Assembly: GCA_963734725.1 (NCBI GenBank)
Contig: CAVTIX010000019.1
Location: forward strand, 1 to 64,000
From: DASXKD01 sp963734725
GTDB taxonomy: Bacteria; Actinomycetota; Actinomycetes; Streptosporangiales; Streptosporangiaceae
Length of the DNA: 64,000 nucleotides
Direction: 5' to 3'
In this document: piece by piece, positions 8,109-14,789 of the stretch
How positions within the stretch are numbered: position 1 is the first letter of the stretch
Layout: each line of letters starts with the position of its first letter
The notes under the pieces: generated by a model
The model's input: the letters and a program-made list of their open reading frames with translations, nothing else
Database searches by the model: none
What the model was told of the DNA's origin: nothing
Position numbers and translations under genes: made by a program

Positions 8109-8666
8109 TCAGAACTGGGCCTTGAGTTCCTCGATCTCGCGCGCCCGCTGCTGGAGCTGCGCGTACGCCGGCCGCTCACGGATCCGGGCCAGGGCCCAGC
8201 GCACGGCGTCCGCGCGGTTGGCCGCGATGCCCGCCGTGATGAGGACATCCACGGTTTCCAGGTCGGCCGGCCCGAGCCGGGCCATCACCGGGACCAGCGG
8301 GCCCTCGCCCGTCGTGAACAGCGGGGGATCCTGGTGTCCCAGCCTCATCCGCGGGCCGTGGTCCTCGCCTTCGCCGCTGCCAGCGATGATCTCCAGCGGC
8401 CCGACCCCGGGCAGGCGGTCCAGGTCGCGCCGCAGCTCGCGGATGGCCGTCCGGTGGGCCTGGTGAAACTCCTCCATGGCCTGCTCGCGGGCCGTCTTGT
8501 CGTCGGCCGCTTCGATATGGATCCGGGCCAGCAACTGCCCTGGCTCGATCTCCGGGTCGTCGCCGTACTGCAAGATCACGACCCGCTGGATTGACGCGCC
8601 CGGGAGACGCTCCCGGACCAGCTGGTTGAACTGCTCTGTCAGGCGCGCCAGCGCTTCCGGTTCCAT
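8109..8666 (-). CDS. Conserved hypothetical protein with RHH-like C-terminus
   Basis: 185 aa, soluble, acidic, helical. The N-terminal half (MEPEALARLTEQFNQLVRER ... ARIHIEAADDKTAREQAMEE) alternates strands and helices and contains a QRVVILQYGDD strand. The C-terminal 50 residues (DLETVDVLITAGIAANRADAVRWALARIRERP) resemble the ribbon-helix-helix/antitoxin-like motif seen in actinobacterial proteins annotated only as hypothetical. GGAGG stands 6 nt before the ATG at 8666. It lies upstream of the HTH/Clp-N gene on the same strand, but that gene has its own promoter. Function unknown. Confidence 0.6.
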   Translation of the reverse strand: MEPEALARLTEQFNQLVRERLPGASIQRVVILQYGDDPEIEPGQLLARIHIEAADDKTAREQAMEEFHQAHRTAIRELRRDLDRLPGVGPLEIIAGSGEGEDHGPRMRLGHQDPPLFTTGEGPLVPVMARLGPADLETVDVLITAGIAANRADAVRWALARIRERPAYAQLQQRAREIEELKAQF

Positions 8667-8810
8667 TGCCGCCTCCGAGTATCGCTAGAAATCACAGTAA
8701 CATGCGTTACCCGGATAGGCGATGGTCAAGTGGGCAAGCGCACGGGCGTACCAGCCCACTGGGTAGCGCCTCGCCAGCCCCGCAAATCCCGGGAGGGCAA
8801 CGGCACGGCC

Positions 8811-8974
8811 GCCAGCCCCGAAGGGCGAAGCGCACGGGCCGCCAGCCCCGAAGGGCGAAGCGCACGGGCCGCCAGCCCCGAAGGGCGAAGCGCACGGCCC
8901 GCCAGCCCCGAAGGGCAAAGCGCACGGCCCGCCAGCCCGGAAGGGCAAAGCGCACGGCCGCCAGCCCGGAAGCG
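8811..8974. repeat. 30-bp minisatellite, about 5.4 copies
   Basis: Units of 30 bp beginning GCCAGCCCCGAAGGG start at 8811, 8841, 8871, 8901 and 8931 with only a few substitutions, followed by a partial unit. The array fills most of the 325-bp gap between the 8109-8666 gene and the MoaD-like gene. It is translatable in several frames (for example ASPEGRSARA repeats), but no frame has a ribosome site, so it is treated as non-coding. Near-identity of the units points to recent expansion. Confidence 0.85.
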
Positions 8975-8990
8975 GCAACCGCTTGGCGTG

Positions 8991-9287
8991 CTAACCGCCG
9001 GCCATGGCGCCCACGACCAGGTAGGGCTCCGCGCCGGTCACCACCGCCTCGGGCAGCGGGGCATCCGGCTGCTCGTGGGACAGGTCCAGTTCACAGGCGA
9101 AAAACCTGATGAACGCCCGCCGCTGCCCGCTGTGATGGTCGCGGATGGTGCCGCACAGCATCGGGTAGCTGGCCTCCAGCGCGTCCAGCACCGATCGCTG
9201 GGTTACCGGGCCGTCAACCTGCAGCTTCACCTCGCCGTCGACGTGCGCGAGCGTCCGCAGGTGGGCCGGGAGCACCACCCGGATCAT
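8991..9287 (-). CDS. MoaD/ThiS-like ubiquitin-fold protein ending in Gly-Gly
   Basis: 98 aa starting MIRVVLPAHLRTLAHVDG. The pattern VVLPAHLRTLA, VKLQVDGPVTQRSVLDALEASYPML, RAFIRFFACELDLSHEQPDAPLP, and a terminal VVGAMAGG match the beta-grasp MoaD/ThiS superfamily, including the C-terminal GG used for adenylation/thiocarboxylation or protein conjugation. Its ATG overlaps the stop of the upstream BNR gene (ATGA, 9284-9287), so translation is coupled. No MoaE, ThiG or E1-like enzyme is nearby, so it is unlikely to be the housekeeping molybdopterin synthase subunit. The pairing with a BNR propeller suggests a dedicated sulfur-carrier or modifier function that I cannot define. Confidence 0.8.
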   Translation of the reverse strand: MIRVVLPAHLRTLAHVDGEVKLQVDGPVTQRSVLDALEASYPMLCGTIRDHHSGQRRAFIRFFACELDLSHEQPDAPLPEAVVTGAEPYLVVGAMAGG

Positions 9288-10399
9288 GACAGCGTCTGGA
9301 CCTCGACCGACAGCACCGCCGGGAGGTCCCGGACGATCGGCGCCCAGGTGTCCCCGGCGTCGGCGGAGGCGTACACCTGGCCGCCGGTCGTGCCGAAGTA
9401 GACCCCGCACTCGTCGAGCGAGTCAACCGCCATCGCGTCGCGCAACACATTGACGTAGCAGTGTTCCTGCGGCAGCCCCTGGGTGAGCGGTTCCCAGTCG
9501 TCCCCGCCGGTCCGGCTGCGGTAGACGCGCAGCTTCCCCTCGGGCGGGAAATGGTGTGAGTCGCTGGTGATGGGCACCACGTAGATGGTGTCCGGCTCGT
9601 GCGCGTGCACGTCGATCGGGAACCCGAAGTCCGTCGGCAGGTTGCCGCTCACCTCGTGCCAGGAGTCGCCGGCGTCGTCGCTGCGCATCACGTCCCAGTG
9701 CTTCTGCATGTACAGCACCTCCGGGCGGGCTGGGTGCATCGCCAGCCGGTGCACGCAGTGGCCGACTTCGGCGTCCTCGTCGGGGATGCCCTCCGAATGC
9801 AGGCCCCGGTTCACCGGCTGCCAGGTCTGGCCCGCGTCGTCGGACCGGAACGCGCCGGCGGCCGAGATCGCGGCGAAGATCCGGTCCGGCCGCGCCGGGT
9901 CCAGGATGATCGTGTGCAGGCACATCCCGCCTGCGCCGGGCGCCCAGTCCGGCCCGGACTTGTGGGTGCGCAGCCCGGGCAGTTCGGCCCAGGACTGCCC
10001 GCCGTCGGTGGACTTGAACAGCCCCGCGTCCTCGACCCCGGCGTAGACCGTATCCGGGTCGCCGGGCGCGGGCTCCAGGTGCCAGACCCGGGCGAATTCC
10101 CACGGATGCGGTGTCCCGTCGTACCACTGGTGGGTGCCGGGCTCAGTGGCGTAGTCGAACTTGTTGCCCACCGGTTCCCAGGTCGCGCCGCCGTCGTCGG
10201 AACGCTGGATGACCTGCCCGAACCAGCCGCTGCTCTGGGATGCGAACAGCCGGGCCGGATCGGCCGGTGATCCCTTGACGTGATAGATCTCCCAGCCGGC
10301 GAAAAACGGCCCGCTGACGTCCCACCGGTCGCGCTTGCCGTCCGCGTTCAGCACGAACGCTCCCTTGCGCGTCCCGACCAGTACCCGTACCCGGCTCAT
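9284..10399 (-). CDS. BNR/Asp-box repeat beta-propeller protein (sialidase/VPS10-like fold)
   Basis: 371 aa from the ATG at 10399, chosen for AGGAGGAGCC just upstream. At least four Asp-box motifs of the S-x-D-x-G-x-T-W type occur (RSDDGGATWEP, KSTDGGQSWAEL, RSDDAGQTWQPV, RSDDAGDSWHEV, ASADAGDTWAPI), marking a 5-7 bladed propeller. It opens with VRVLVGTRKGAFVLNADG, a phrase typical of cytosolic BNR proteins often annotated as exo-alpha-sialidase. The catalytic Arg triad and RIP motif of true sialidases are not seen and there is no signal peptide, so glycosidase activity is doubtful. Cotranscribed with, and coupled to, the MoaD-like gene. Confidence 0.85.
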   Translation of the reverse strand: MSRVRVLVGTRKGAFVLNADGKRDRWDVSGPFFAGWEIYHVKGSPADPARLFASQSSGWFGQVIQRSDDGGATWEPVGNKFDYATEPGTHQWYDGTPHPWEFARVWHLEPAPGDPDTVYAGVEDAGLFKSTDGGQSWAELPGLRTHKSGPDWAPGAGGMCLHTIILDPARPDRIFAAISAAGAFRSDDAGQTWQPVNRGLHSEGIPDEDAEVGHCVHRLAMHPARPEVLYMQKHWDVMRSDDAGDSWHEVSGNLPTDFGFPIDVHAHEPDTIYVVPITSDSHHFPPEGKLRVYRSRTGGDDWEPLTQGLPQEHCYVNVLRDAMAVDSLDECGVYFGTTGGQVYASADAGDTWAPIVRDLPAVLSVEVQTLS

Positions 10400-10686
10400 C
10401 GAAGGCTCCTCCTCTGCGCGGCCAGGCGACCGCTCCATCGCGAAGCACGCGGCCGCCGATTGCGGCCGGGCCGCCTAGCCTCGGCTTCTATCCGTCCTAG
10501 CACTGCTCTCTGACGTTCTGACGTCGGCCAGGCCACGAAATCATCGCGGCGCCGCTGCGCCAGGGCGCCAGTTCCCCGGGACCTGCGTCATGCCACCAGA
10601 TCATCTTGGCAGCGGCGCGCCATGCTGGCGCCCCGGATCCGGGCCCGCAGGAAGCAGCGGGGCATGGGCTGGGAGAACCTGGGAGA

Positions 10687-10944
10687 GAAACCGTCGTCGA
10701 GACACCGCGGTTCCGGCTCAACCTGGCCGACGTGGAACTGCCCGGCGGGCGGCGCGTGGACCACTATGTGCTCCGGTGCCCCGGTTGTGCTGGCGGCGGT
10801 CCTCAACGACGCCGATCGCATGCTGTTGCTCTGGCGGCACCGGTTCATCCACGGCAGCTACGGCGGGGGGGGCCGTCGGACATCGCGAATCCGGCCGAAG
10901 ATCTCGCGGCCGCGGCCGCGCGGGAGGCCATGGGAACTTGCGGA
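10687..10944 (+). pseudogene. NUDIX hydrolase remnant (two frameshifts, truncated)
   Basis: Three consecutive pieces in two frames reconstruct a NUDIX protein. ETPRFRLNLADVELPGGRR plus VDHYVLR lie in frame 1. PVVLAAVLNDADRMLLLWRH plus RFIHGSYGG lie in the next frame after about 10778. DIANPAEDLAAAAAREA returns to frame 1 after the run of nine G at about 10863-10871. The NUDIX box then breaks off (REAMGTCG instead of RELxEExG) exactly where the perfect hairpin at 10942-10980 begins. With two shifts plus loss of the catalytic Glu residues and the whole C-terminus, this is a genuine relic rather than a sequencing slip. Confidence 0.7.
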
Positions 10945-10980
10945 ACCTGCGCGAGGCCGCGGCGGCCTCGCGCAGGTTCC
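10942..10980 (-). terminator. Perfect 19-bp-arm hairpin after the ABC exporter operon
   Basis: GGAACCTGCGCGAGGCCGC (10942-10960) is followed, after a single base, by its exact reverse complement (10962-10980). It lies 18 bp beyond the permease stop codon on the minus strand and overlaps the end of the NUDIX relic. Most likely a strong intrinsic terminator. It lacks a U-tract, as is common in actinomycetes. Confidence 0.65.
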
Positions 10981-10997
10981 CGATGGGGACCACGCTG

Positions 10998-11801
10998 TCA
11001 GTTGGGGGTGGCTGCCTGGCGGCGGTTGTAGAGGCGAATGGCCCACAGGTAGCTGGCGAGGGCGATGCCGATGCACCAGGGGATGGCGGCGATGGCGTGC
11101 GTGCCGATGGGGCCGCCGGTGAGCAGGCCGCGGACGGTTTGGGTGACCGGGGTGAAGGGCTCGTGTTCGGCGAATTGGCGCAGCCCGGCCGGCATGCTGG
11201 CGACGAGGACGAACCCGCTGGACAGAAAAGGCAGCAAGGTGAGGAACATGGGCGTGTTGCTGGCGGTCTCGACGCTCTTGGCGGCCAGGCCGAGCGCGGC
11301 GGACAGCCAGATGAGCGCGAACGCGAACAGCGCGAGCATCCCGGCGGCGGCCAGCCATTGCAGGGCGCTGGCGTGGGATCGGAAGCCGAGGGCCAGGGAA
11401 ACGCCGGCCACGAGCACGAGGATGGCGAGGGTTTGCAGCAGGCTGCCGATCACGTGGCCGGTGAGCACGGCGCCCCGCGAAATGGCCATGGTGCGGAACC
11501 GGTCGATGATGCCCCCGGTCATGTCGGCGGCGACGGAAATCGCGGTGCCGAGGGCGGCCGATGCCACTGTCAAGATCAGGATGCCGGGAACGACGTAGGT
11601 GAGGTAGGCGCTGCGGCCGCCGATGCCGTGCCCGCCGAGGCCGGTCCCGAGCTGGCCGCCGAAGACGTAGACGAACAGCAGCAAGAACACAATCGGGAGG
11701 CCAGCCAGCATCAGCGTCAGCGACGGGTAGCGCAGCTGGTGTTTGAGGTTGCGGCGCAGCATCGTCGCCGAATCGGTGAGGGTGCAGGCAAGGGACGTCA
11801 T
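10998..11801 (-). CDS. ABC-2 type transporter permease (DrrB-like)
   Basis: 267 aa with six predicted membrane segments. The N-terminal LRRNLKHQLRYPSLTLMLAG leads into a first TM (LPIVFLLLFVYVFGG), and GILILTVASAALGTAISVAADMTGGIIDRFRTMAISR is the DrrB/ABC-2 signature region. It pairs with the ATPase encoded directly upstream: the permease ATG overlaps the ATPase stop (ATGA, 11798-11801). The complex would export a hydrophobic drug or lipid at the cost of ATP. The substrate is unknown. Confidence 0.93.
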   Translation of the reverse strand: MTSLACTLTDSATMLRRNLKHQLRYPSLTLMLAGLPIVFLLLFVYVFGGQLGTGLGGHGIGGRSAYLTYVVPGILILTVASAALGTAISVAADMTGGIIDRFRTMAISRGAVLTGHVIGSLLQTLAILVLVAGVSLALGFRSHASALQWLAAAGMLALFAFALIWLSAALGLAAKSVETASNTPMFLTLLPFLSSGFVLVASMPAGLRQFAEHEPFTPVTQTVRGLLTGGPIGTHAIAAIPWCIGIALASYLWAIRLYNRRQAATPN

Positions 11802-12832
11802 CGCTGGAGGGCTTCCTGTTCGTGGCGGGCCGCCGGTTCGGTGTCAGTGGCAGGTTCGGTGTCAGCAGCAGGTTCGGTGTCAGTGGCAGGTTCGGTGGCG
11901 GGGTGGCCGGTGACGGCGAAGAACACGTCGTCGAGGTCTGGGCTGTGGATCGACAGGTGCTCGACGTCGATCCGGGCGCGGTCAAGCTCGTCGAGCACAC
12001 GGCGCAGTGAGGCGACGCTGCCGTCGCCGGGGACCTGCAGGATCAGCTGTTCGTCGTCCGGCGCTGCGTCCGGGATCATGCTGGCCGCCGCCCGCAGGGC
12101 GCCTGGCTCGGCGAACTGGAGCTGGATGTGCCCGCCGGGGATGCGGCGCTTCAGTTCGCCGGGGGTGCCTTCGGCCACGATGCGCCCGTGATCCAGCACC
12201 GCGACCCGGTCGGCCAGGTGGTCGGCCTCCTCGAGGTACTGGGTGGTCAGGAAGATCGTCACGCCGTCGGTGACCAGTTCCCGGATGATCTGCCACATGG
12301 TGCGGCGGCTGCGCGGGTCCAGTCCGGTGGTGGGCTCGTCGAGAAAGATCACCGCTGGGTCGCCGACCAGTGTCATCGCCAGATCGAGCCTGCGCCGCAT
12401 TCCGCCGGAGTAGGTCGATACCGGCTTGCGCGCGGCATCGGCCAGGTCGAACCGCCCGAGCAGCTCCGCGATCCGGCGGCGCCCGGCCTGGCGGCCGAGG
12501 TGGCGGAGGTCGGCCATCAGGCGCAGGTTCTCCTCGCCGGTGAGCAGGTTGTCCACCGCGGAGAACTGGCCGGTGACCCCGATCAGGGCACGCACCGCGT
12601 CCGGGTCGGCGGCCACGTCGTGCCCGCCGACCCGGATGTCGCCGGCGTCGGCCCGGATCAGGGTGGACAAGATGCGCACCATCGTCGTCTTCCCGGCACC
12701 GTTGGGCCCGAGCAGGGCAAAGACGGAGCCCTCGGCGACGGTGAGGGCGACCCCGTCGAGCACAGTGTGCTCGCCGAAGGACTTGCGCACGGCGCGGGTG
12801 CTGATCGCCGGCGCGGCGGGGTTGATCGTCAC
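11798..12832 (-). CDS. ABC transporter ATP-binding protein (DrrA-like)
   Basis: 344 aa. Walker A GPNGAGKTT near residue 40, Q-loop GVTGQFSAVDNLLTGEENL, signature STYSGGMRRRLDLAM, Walker B VIFLDEPTTGLDPRSR and H-loop FLTTQYLEEADHL are all intact. The DrrA-type C-terminal domain ends in a Thr/Glu/Pro/Ala-rich tail encoded by an 18-24 bp tandem repeat (about 11826-11900; TEPATDTEPAADTEPATD). Forms an exporter with the overlapping DrrB-like permease. The gene starts 14 bp after the stop of the GbsR/MarR-type regulator, so all three share one transcript starting at the palindromic promoter. Confidence 0.94.
   Translation of the reverse strand: MTINPAAPAISTRAVRKSFGEHTVLDGVALTVAEGSVFALLGPNGAGKTTMVRILSTLIRADAGDIRVGGHDVAADPDAVRALIGVTGQFSAVDNLLTGEENLRLMADLRHLGRQAGRRRIAELLGRFDLADAARKPVSTYSGGMRRRLDLAMTLVGDPAVIFLDEPTTGLDPRSRRTMWQIIRELVTDGVTIFLTTQYLEEADHLADRVAVLDHGRIVAEGTPGELKRRIPGGHIQLQFAEPGALRAAASMIPDAAPDDEQLILQVPGDGSVASLRRVLDELDRARIDVEHLSIHSPDLDDVFFAVTGHPATEPATDTEPAADTEPATDTEPAARHEQEALQR
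11826..11900. repeat. In-frame tandem repeat in the DrrA tail
   Basis: Four near-identical copies of TTCGGTGTCAGTGGCAGG-type 18-bp units, interrupted by a CAGCAG variant, encode the (D/A)TEPA repeats of the ATPase C-terminus. The unit length is a multiple of three, so copy-number change would not break the frame. Confidence 0.7.
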
Positions 12833-12846
12833 AGGTTTCCTCGCTT

Positions 12847-13350
12847 TCAGCGATGCGATGGGAGGTCGGGGAGTTCGCCGGCGGCGCGCAGCGCCTCACG
12901 GTGGGCTTTCCAGTCCTTCTCCAGCTCCGGCAGCCGTGCCACCAGGAAGTCCGCGAACGCCGCCCACTCCAGCAGCACCGCCCGCCGTTCGGGCGGCGCA
13001 CCGGCCAACAGCGCCAGGCCTTCGCGCGCCAGATCGCCCTGCTCCTGGTACTCGGTCACGTCGAAGCCGGTCGCCTGGGGGGCGGTGATGTCGATGTGGA
13101 TCCGGTCCATCCGCTCACCCGCGGCCCGCGAGCGGCGGATCAGGCGGAGGACCTCCAGGGTGTTGACCGCATTGGTGATCGCGCTGCGGCTGGCCAGCAA
13201 CGCCTCGGCCAGCTCCGCGATGCTCTGCTCGCGCGGATCGCATATCGCCAGATAGCCCAGCAGCCGGCCCACCATCGGCGCCATGCCGTAGCGGCGGGCA
13301 TACAGCCGGCCAGCGTGGTCGGCGAACGTGATCTCACCATCAGTCGGCAT
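12847..13350 (-). CDS. GbsR/MarR-family transcriptional regulator of the ABC exporter
   Basis: 167 aa from the ATG at 13350 (MPTDGEITFADHAGRLYARR). It has a winged HTH of the GbsR type: MAPMVGRLLGYLAICDPREQSIAELAEALLASRSAITNAVNTLEVLRLIRRS. The C-terminal helices (LEWAAFADFLVARLPELEKDW) provide the dimer interface. It is the first gene of the regulator-ATPase-permease operon and is read from a promoter embedded in a perfect palindrome, the usual layout for an autorepressing drug-exporter regulator. An upstream in-frame start at 13386 falls inside the palindrome and is rejected. Confidence 0.9.
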   Translation of the reverse strand: MPTDGEITFADHAGRLYARRYGMAPMVGRLLGYLAICDPREQSIAELAEALLASRSAITNAVNTLEVLRLIRRSRAAGERMDRIHIDITAPQATGFDVTEYQEQGDLAREGLALLAGAPPERRAVLLEWAAFADFLVARLPELEKDWKAHREALRAAGELPDLPSHR

Positions 13351-13405
13351 AGCCCACAGAATACAAGTAAGACTGAGATAACACAAATCTGTGTTATCTC
13401 AGTCT
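13351..13405 (-). promoter_or_regulatory. Promoter and perfect palindromic operator of the exporter operon
   Basis: A perfect inverted repeat with 16-bp arms and a 4-bp centre occupies 13370-13405; the core of the left arm is GACTGAGATAACACA. On the minus strand a -35 TTGTGT lies within it, and a 17-bp spacer leads to -10 TATTCT (about 13363-13358). This puts the transcription start at about the ATG at 13350, so the mRNA is probably leaderless. The palindrome is the likely binding site of the GbsR/MarR-type regulator. The following about 270 bp to the VOC gene holds no gene. Confidence 0.8.
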
Positions 13406-13680
13406 CTATAGGCGTTGTCGAAGACGACACCGCGGCCGAGAGCAAGACCACTCACGATCGACCACGATCGACCTTGATCACCTGGCGCCTCGACCTGCGG
13501 CAGCGCTCCGCCAAAATGCCTCAGGCGCGCTGGCAATACCTCAACTTCCCTGGCACAGGACAGCGGGCAGGGCGGCCAAACGGCCCCGTCCAGCCCGATG
13601 AGATCGCGCGGCGCGTAGCGTCTCACCTGGGTAGCAGGTCAGCCCCGATGGCGAAGATCAGTGCCCAAGGAGGAACGACG

Positions 13681-14046
13681 ATGTTCGAGCACACCAAGGC
13701 ATTCAGCGGATTCTCCGCCGACGACATCCCGGCGGCCAGGAAGTTCTACGGCGAGACGCTCGGTGTCCCGGTCTCCGAGGAGAACGGCATCCTCACCCTG
13801 CACATCGCCGGCGGCCGGGACACGATCATCTACCCCAAGCCGGATCACACGCCGGCCACGTTCACCATCCTCAACTTCCCGGTGGACGACATCGAGGCCA
13901 CGGTCGACGCGCTCACCGCCCGCGGAGTCGAGTTCGAACATTACGACTTCGTAGATCCCAAGGGGATCAACCGCCGCGGCGGCCCGCTCATCGCCTGGTT
14001 CAAGGACCCGGCCGGCAACGTCTTGTCGGTCATCGAGGTCGGCTGA
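13681..14046 (+). CDS. VOC-superfamily (glyoxalase/bleomycin-resistance fold) protein
   Basis: 121 aa with two beta-alpha-beta-beta-beta modules: FSADDIPAARKFYGETLGVPVSEENGILTLHI and FPVDDIEATVDALTARGVEFEHYDF, ending FKDPAGNVLSVIEVG. The ATG at 13681 follows AAGGAGGAACGACG. VOC proteins bind a divalent metal and act as isomerases, dioxygenases or antibiotic-binding proteins. The substrate cannot be assigned. Downstream of the exporter's divergent promoter region but separated by about 275 bp. Confidence 0.88.
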   Translation: MFEHTKAFSGFSADDIPAARKFYGETLGVPVSEENGILTLHIAGGRDTIIYPKPDHTPATFTILNFPVDDIEATVDALTARGVEFEHYDFVDPKGINRRGGPLIAWFKDPAGNVLSVIEVG

Positions 14047-14155
14047 GGCCGATCAACGCGGCCCGCGGCCAGATCCCGAACCCGGTCTCCTGCGGCACGC
14101 CGAGCACGTTCGCCCCGCCCGTGTTCGCCAGCCAGGGCCCGCCCGGCCCGACCGC

Positions 14156-14612
14156 CTACCCGGCCGGCTGAGCCAGCCCGCGGTAGGCACGCCACCCGCC
14201 ATGCTGGCTGATGTCCGCGTGGCGGCCACGCGTGTCCTCACCGCGCCGCAAGATCATGCCAAACGAGAGTTCCCCAGGCCCCGCTTCCCCCGGCGCGCCG
14301 CCGTCCGGGGCCGGCGAGGAGCCGGCGGGATCCCCGGCGGCCAGTTCCACGATCGACAGCTCCAGCTCCGGCGGTTCCCTGGCGAGCAGGCCGTGCAGCC
14401 GGGCCATCGGCACCTCGTACAGCTCGCCAAGGATGGCGTAGCCGCCGTCGCCGACCGGGCTGCAGCGCGGGGAACTCGTCGCGGACCGAGTAGAACCGGT
14501 ACCGGGGCAGCGTGCGCCGCCCGCCGAGGAACTCCGCGCCCTCGATGTGCCGGTGCAGCGGGCCGCCCCGCATCCCGTCGCCGGTCAGGAACATCCGCAC
14601 CACGGGTGGCAT
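14156..14612 (-). pseudogene. Allophanate-hydrolase C-terminus-like (AtzF-like/GGCT-fold) gene with frameshift
   Basis: Two overlapping frames join into one protein of about 150 aa. The first is MFLTGDGMRGGPLHRHIEGA ... YRFYSVRDEFPALQP. The second continues VGDGGYAILGELYEVPMARL ... LEREPPELELSIVEL-type sequence, ending DISQHGGWRAYRGLAQ. The join requires removal of one base in the GGG at about 14457-14459. This is the family fused to allophanate hydrolases (AtzF C-terminal domain) and often placed next to xanthine dehydrogenase genes. It sits in the XDH transcript behind interspersed element A, whose GGGGGAGGC provides the ribosome site for the ATG at 14612. Either a recent pseudogene or a sequence error. 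Confidence 0.75.
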
Positions 14613-14621
14613 CCTTTCACT

Positions 14622-14789
14622 GCCTCCCCCGCGGGCGCTTCGCTTGGTCGTGCCGGAGGCACGCAGTTCGGCGGAGTGGAAGGCTGGTCCTCAGCGCCGG
14701 GGCACCGCTGCGGCCCTTCGGGTCCTCGCGGCGATCGGCCCGGCGCCTGCGGCTGCCCCCGGGGCTCAAGGACGACGGAGGGTGTCTCA
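14622..14789 (-). repeat. Interspersed stop-to-SD intercistronic element, copy A (168 bp)
   Basis: Read on the minus strand, it begins at the TGA of the XDH molybdenum subunit (TGAGACACCCTC...). It contains a diverged GCCGGGCCGATCGCCGC block and GTGCCTCCGGCACGACCA (a GTGCC/GGCAC hairpin), and ends in GCGGGGGAGGC, the Shine-Dalgarno of the AtzF-like gene. It has the same length as copy C and is closest to it over the 3' 60 bp. See findings. Confidence 0.8.

Noticed and set aside
8811..8974. Possible CRISPR array
   Set aside because: The 30-bp units are contiguous with no unique spacers, and no cas genes are nearby; it is a minisatellite.
8730..9401. Long plus-strand open frames through the minisatellite with ASPEGRSARA-type repeats
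   Set aside because: They have no ribosome site, run antisense through the MoaD-like gene and owe their length to high GC and the repeat unit.
10590..12191. 533-residue plus-strand open frame
   Set aside because: It is antisense to the DrrAB exporter genes, has Arg/Gly/Ala shadow composition and no ribosome site. Only the NUDIX fragments at its left end are real.
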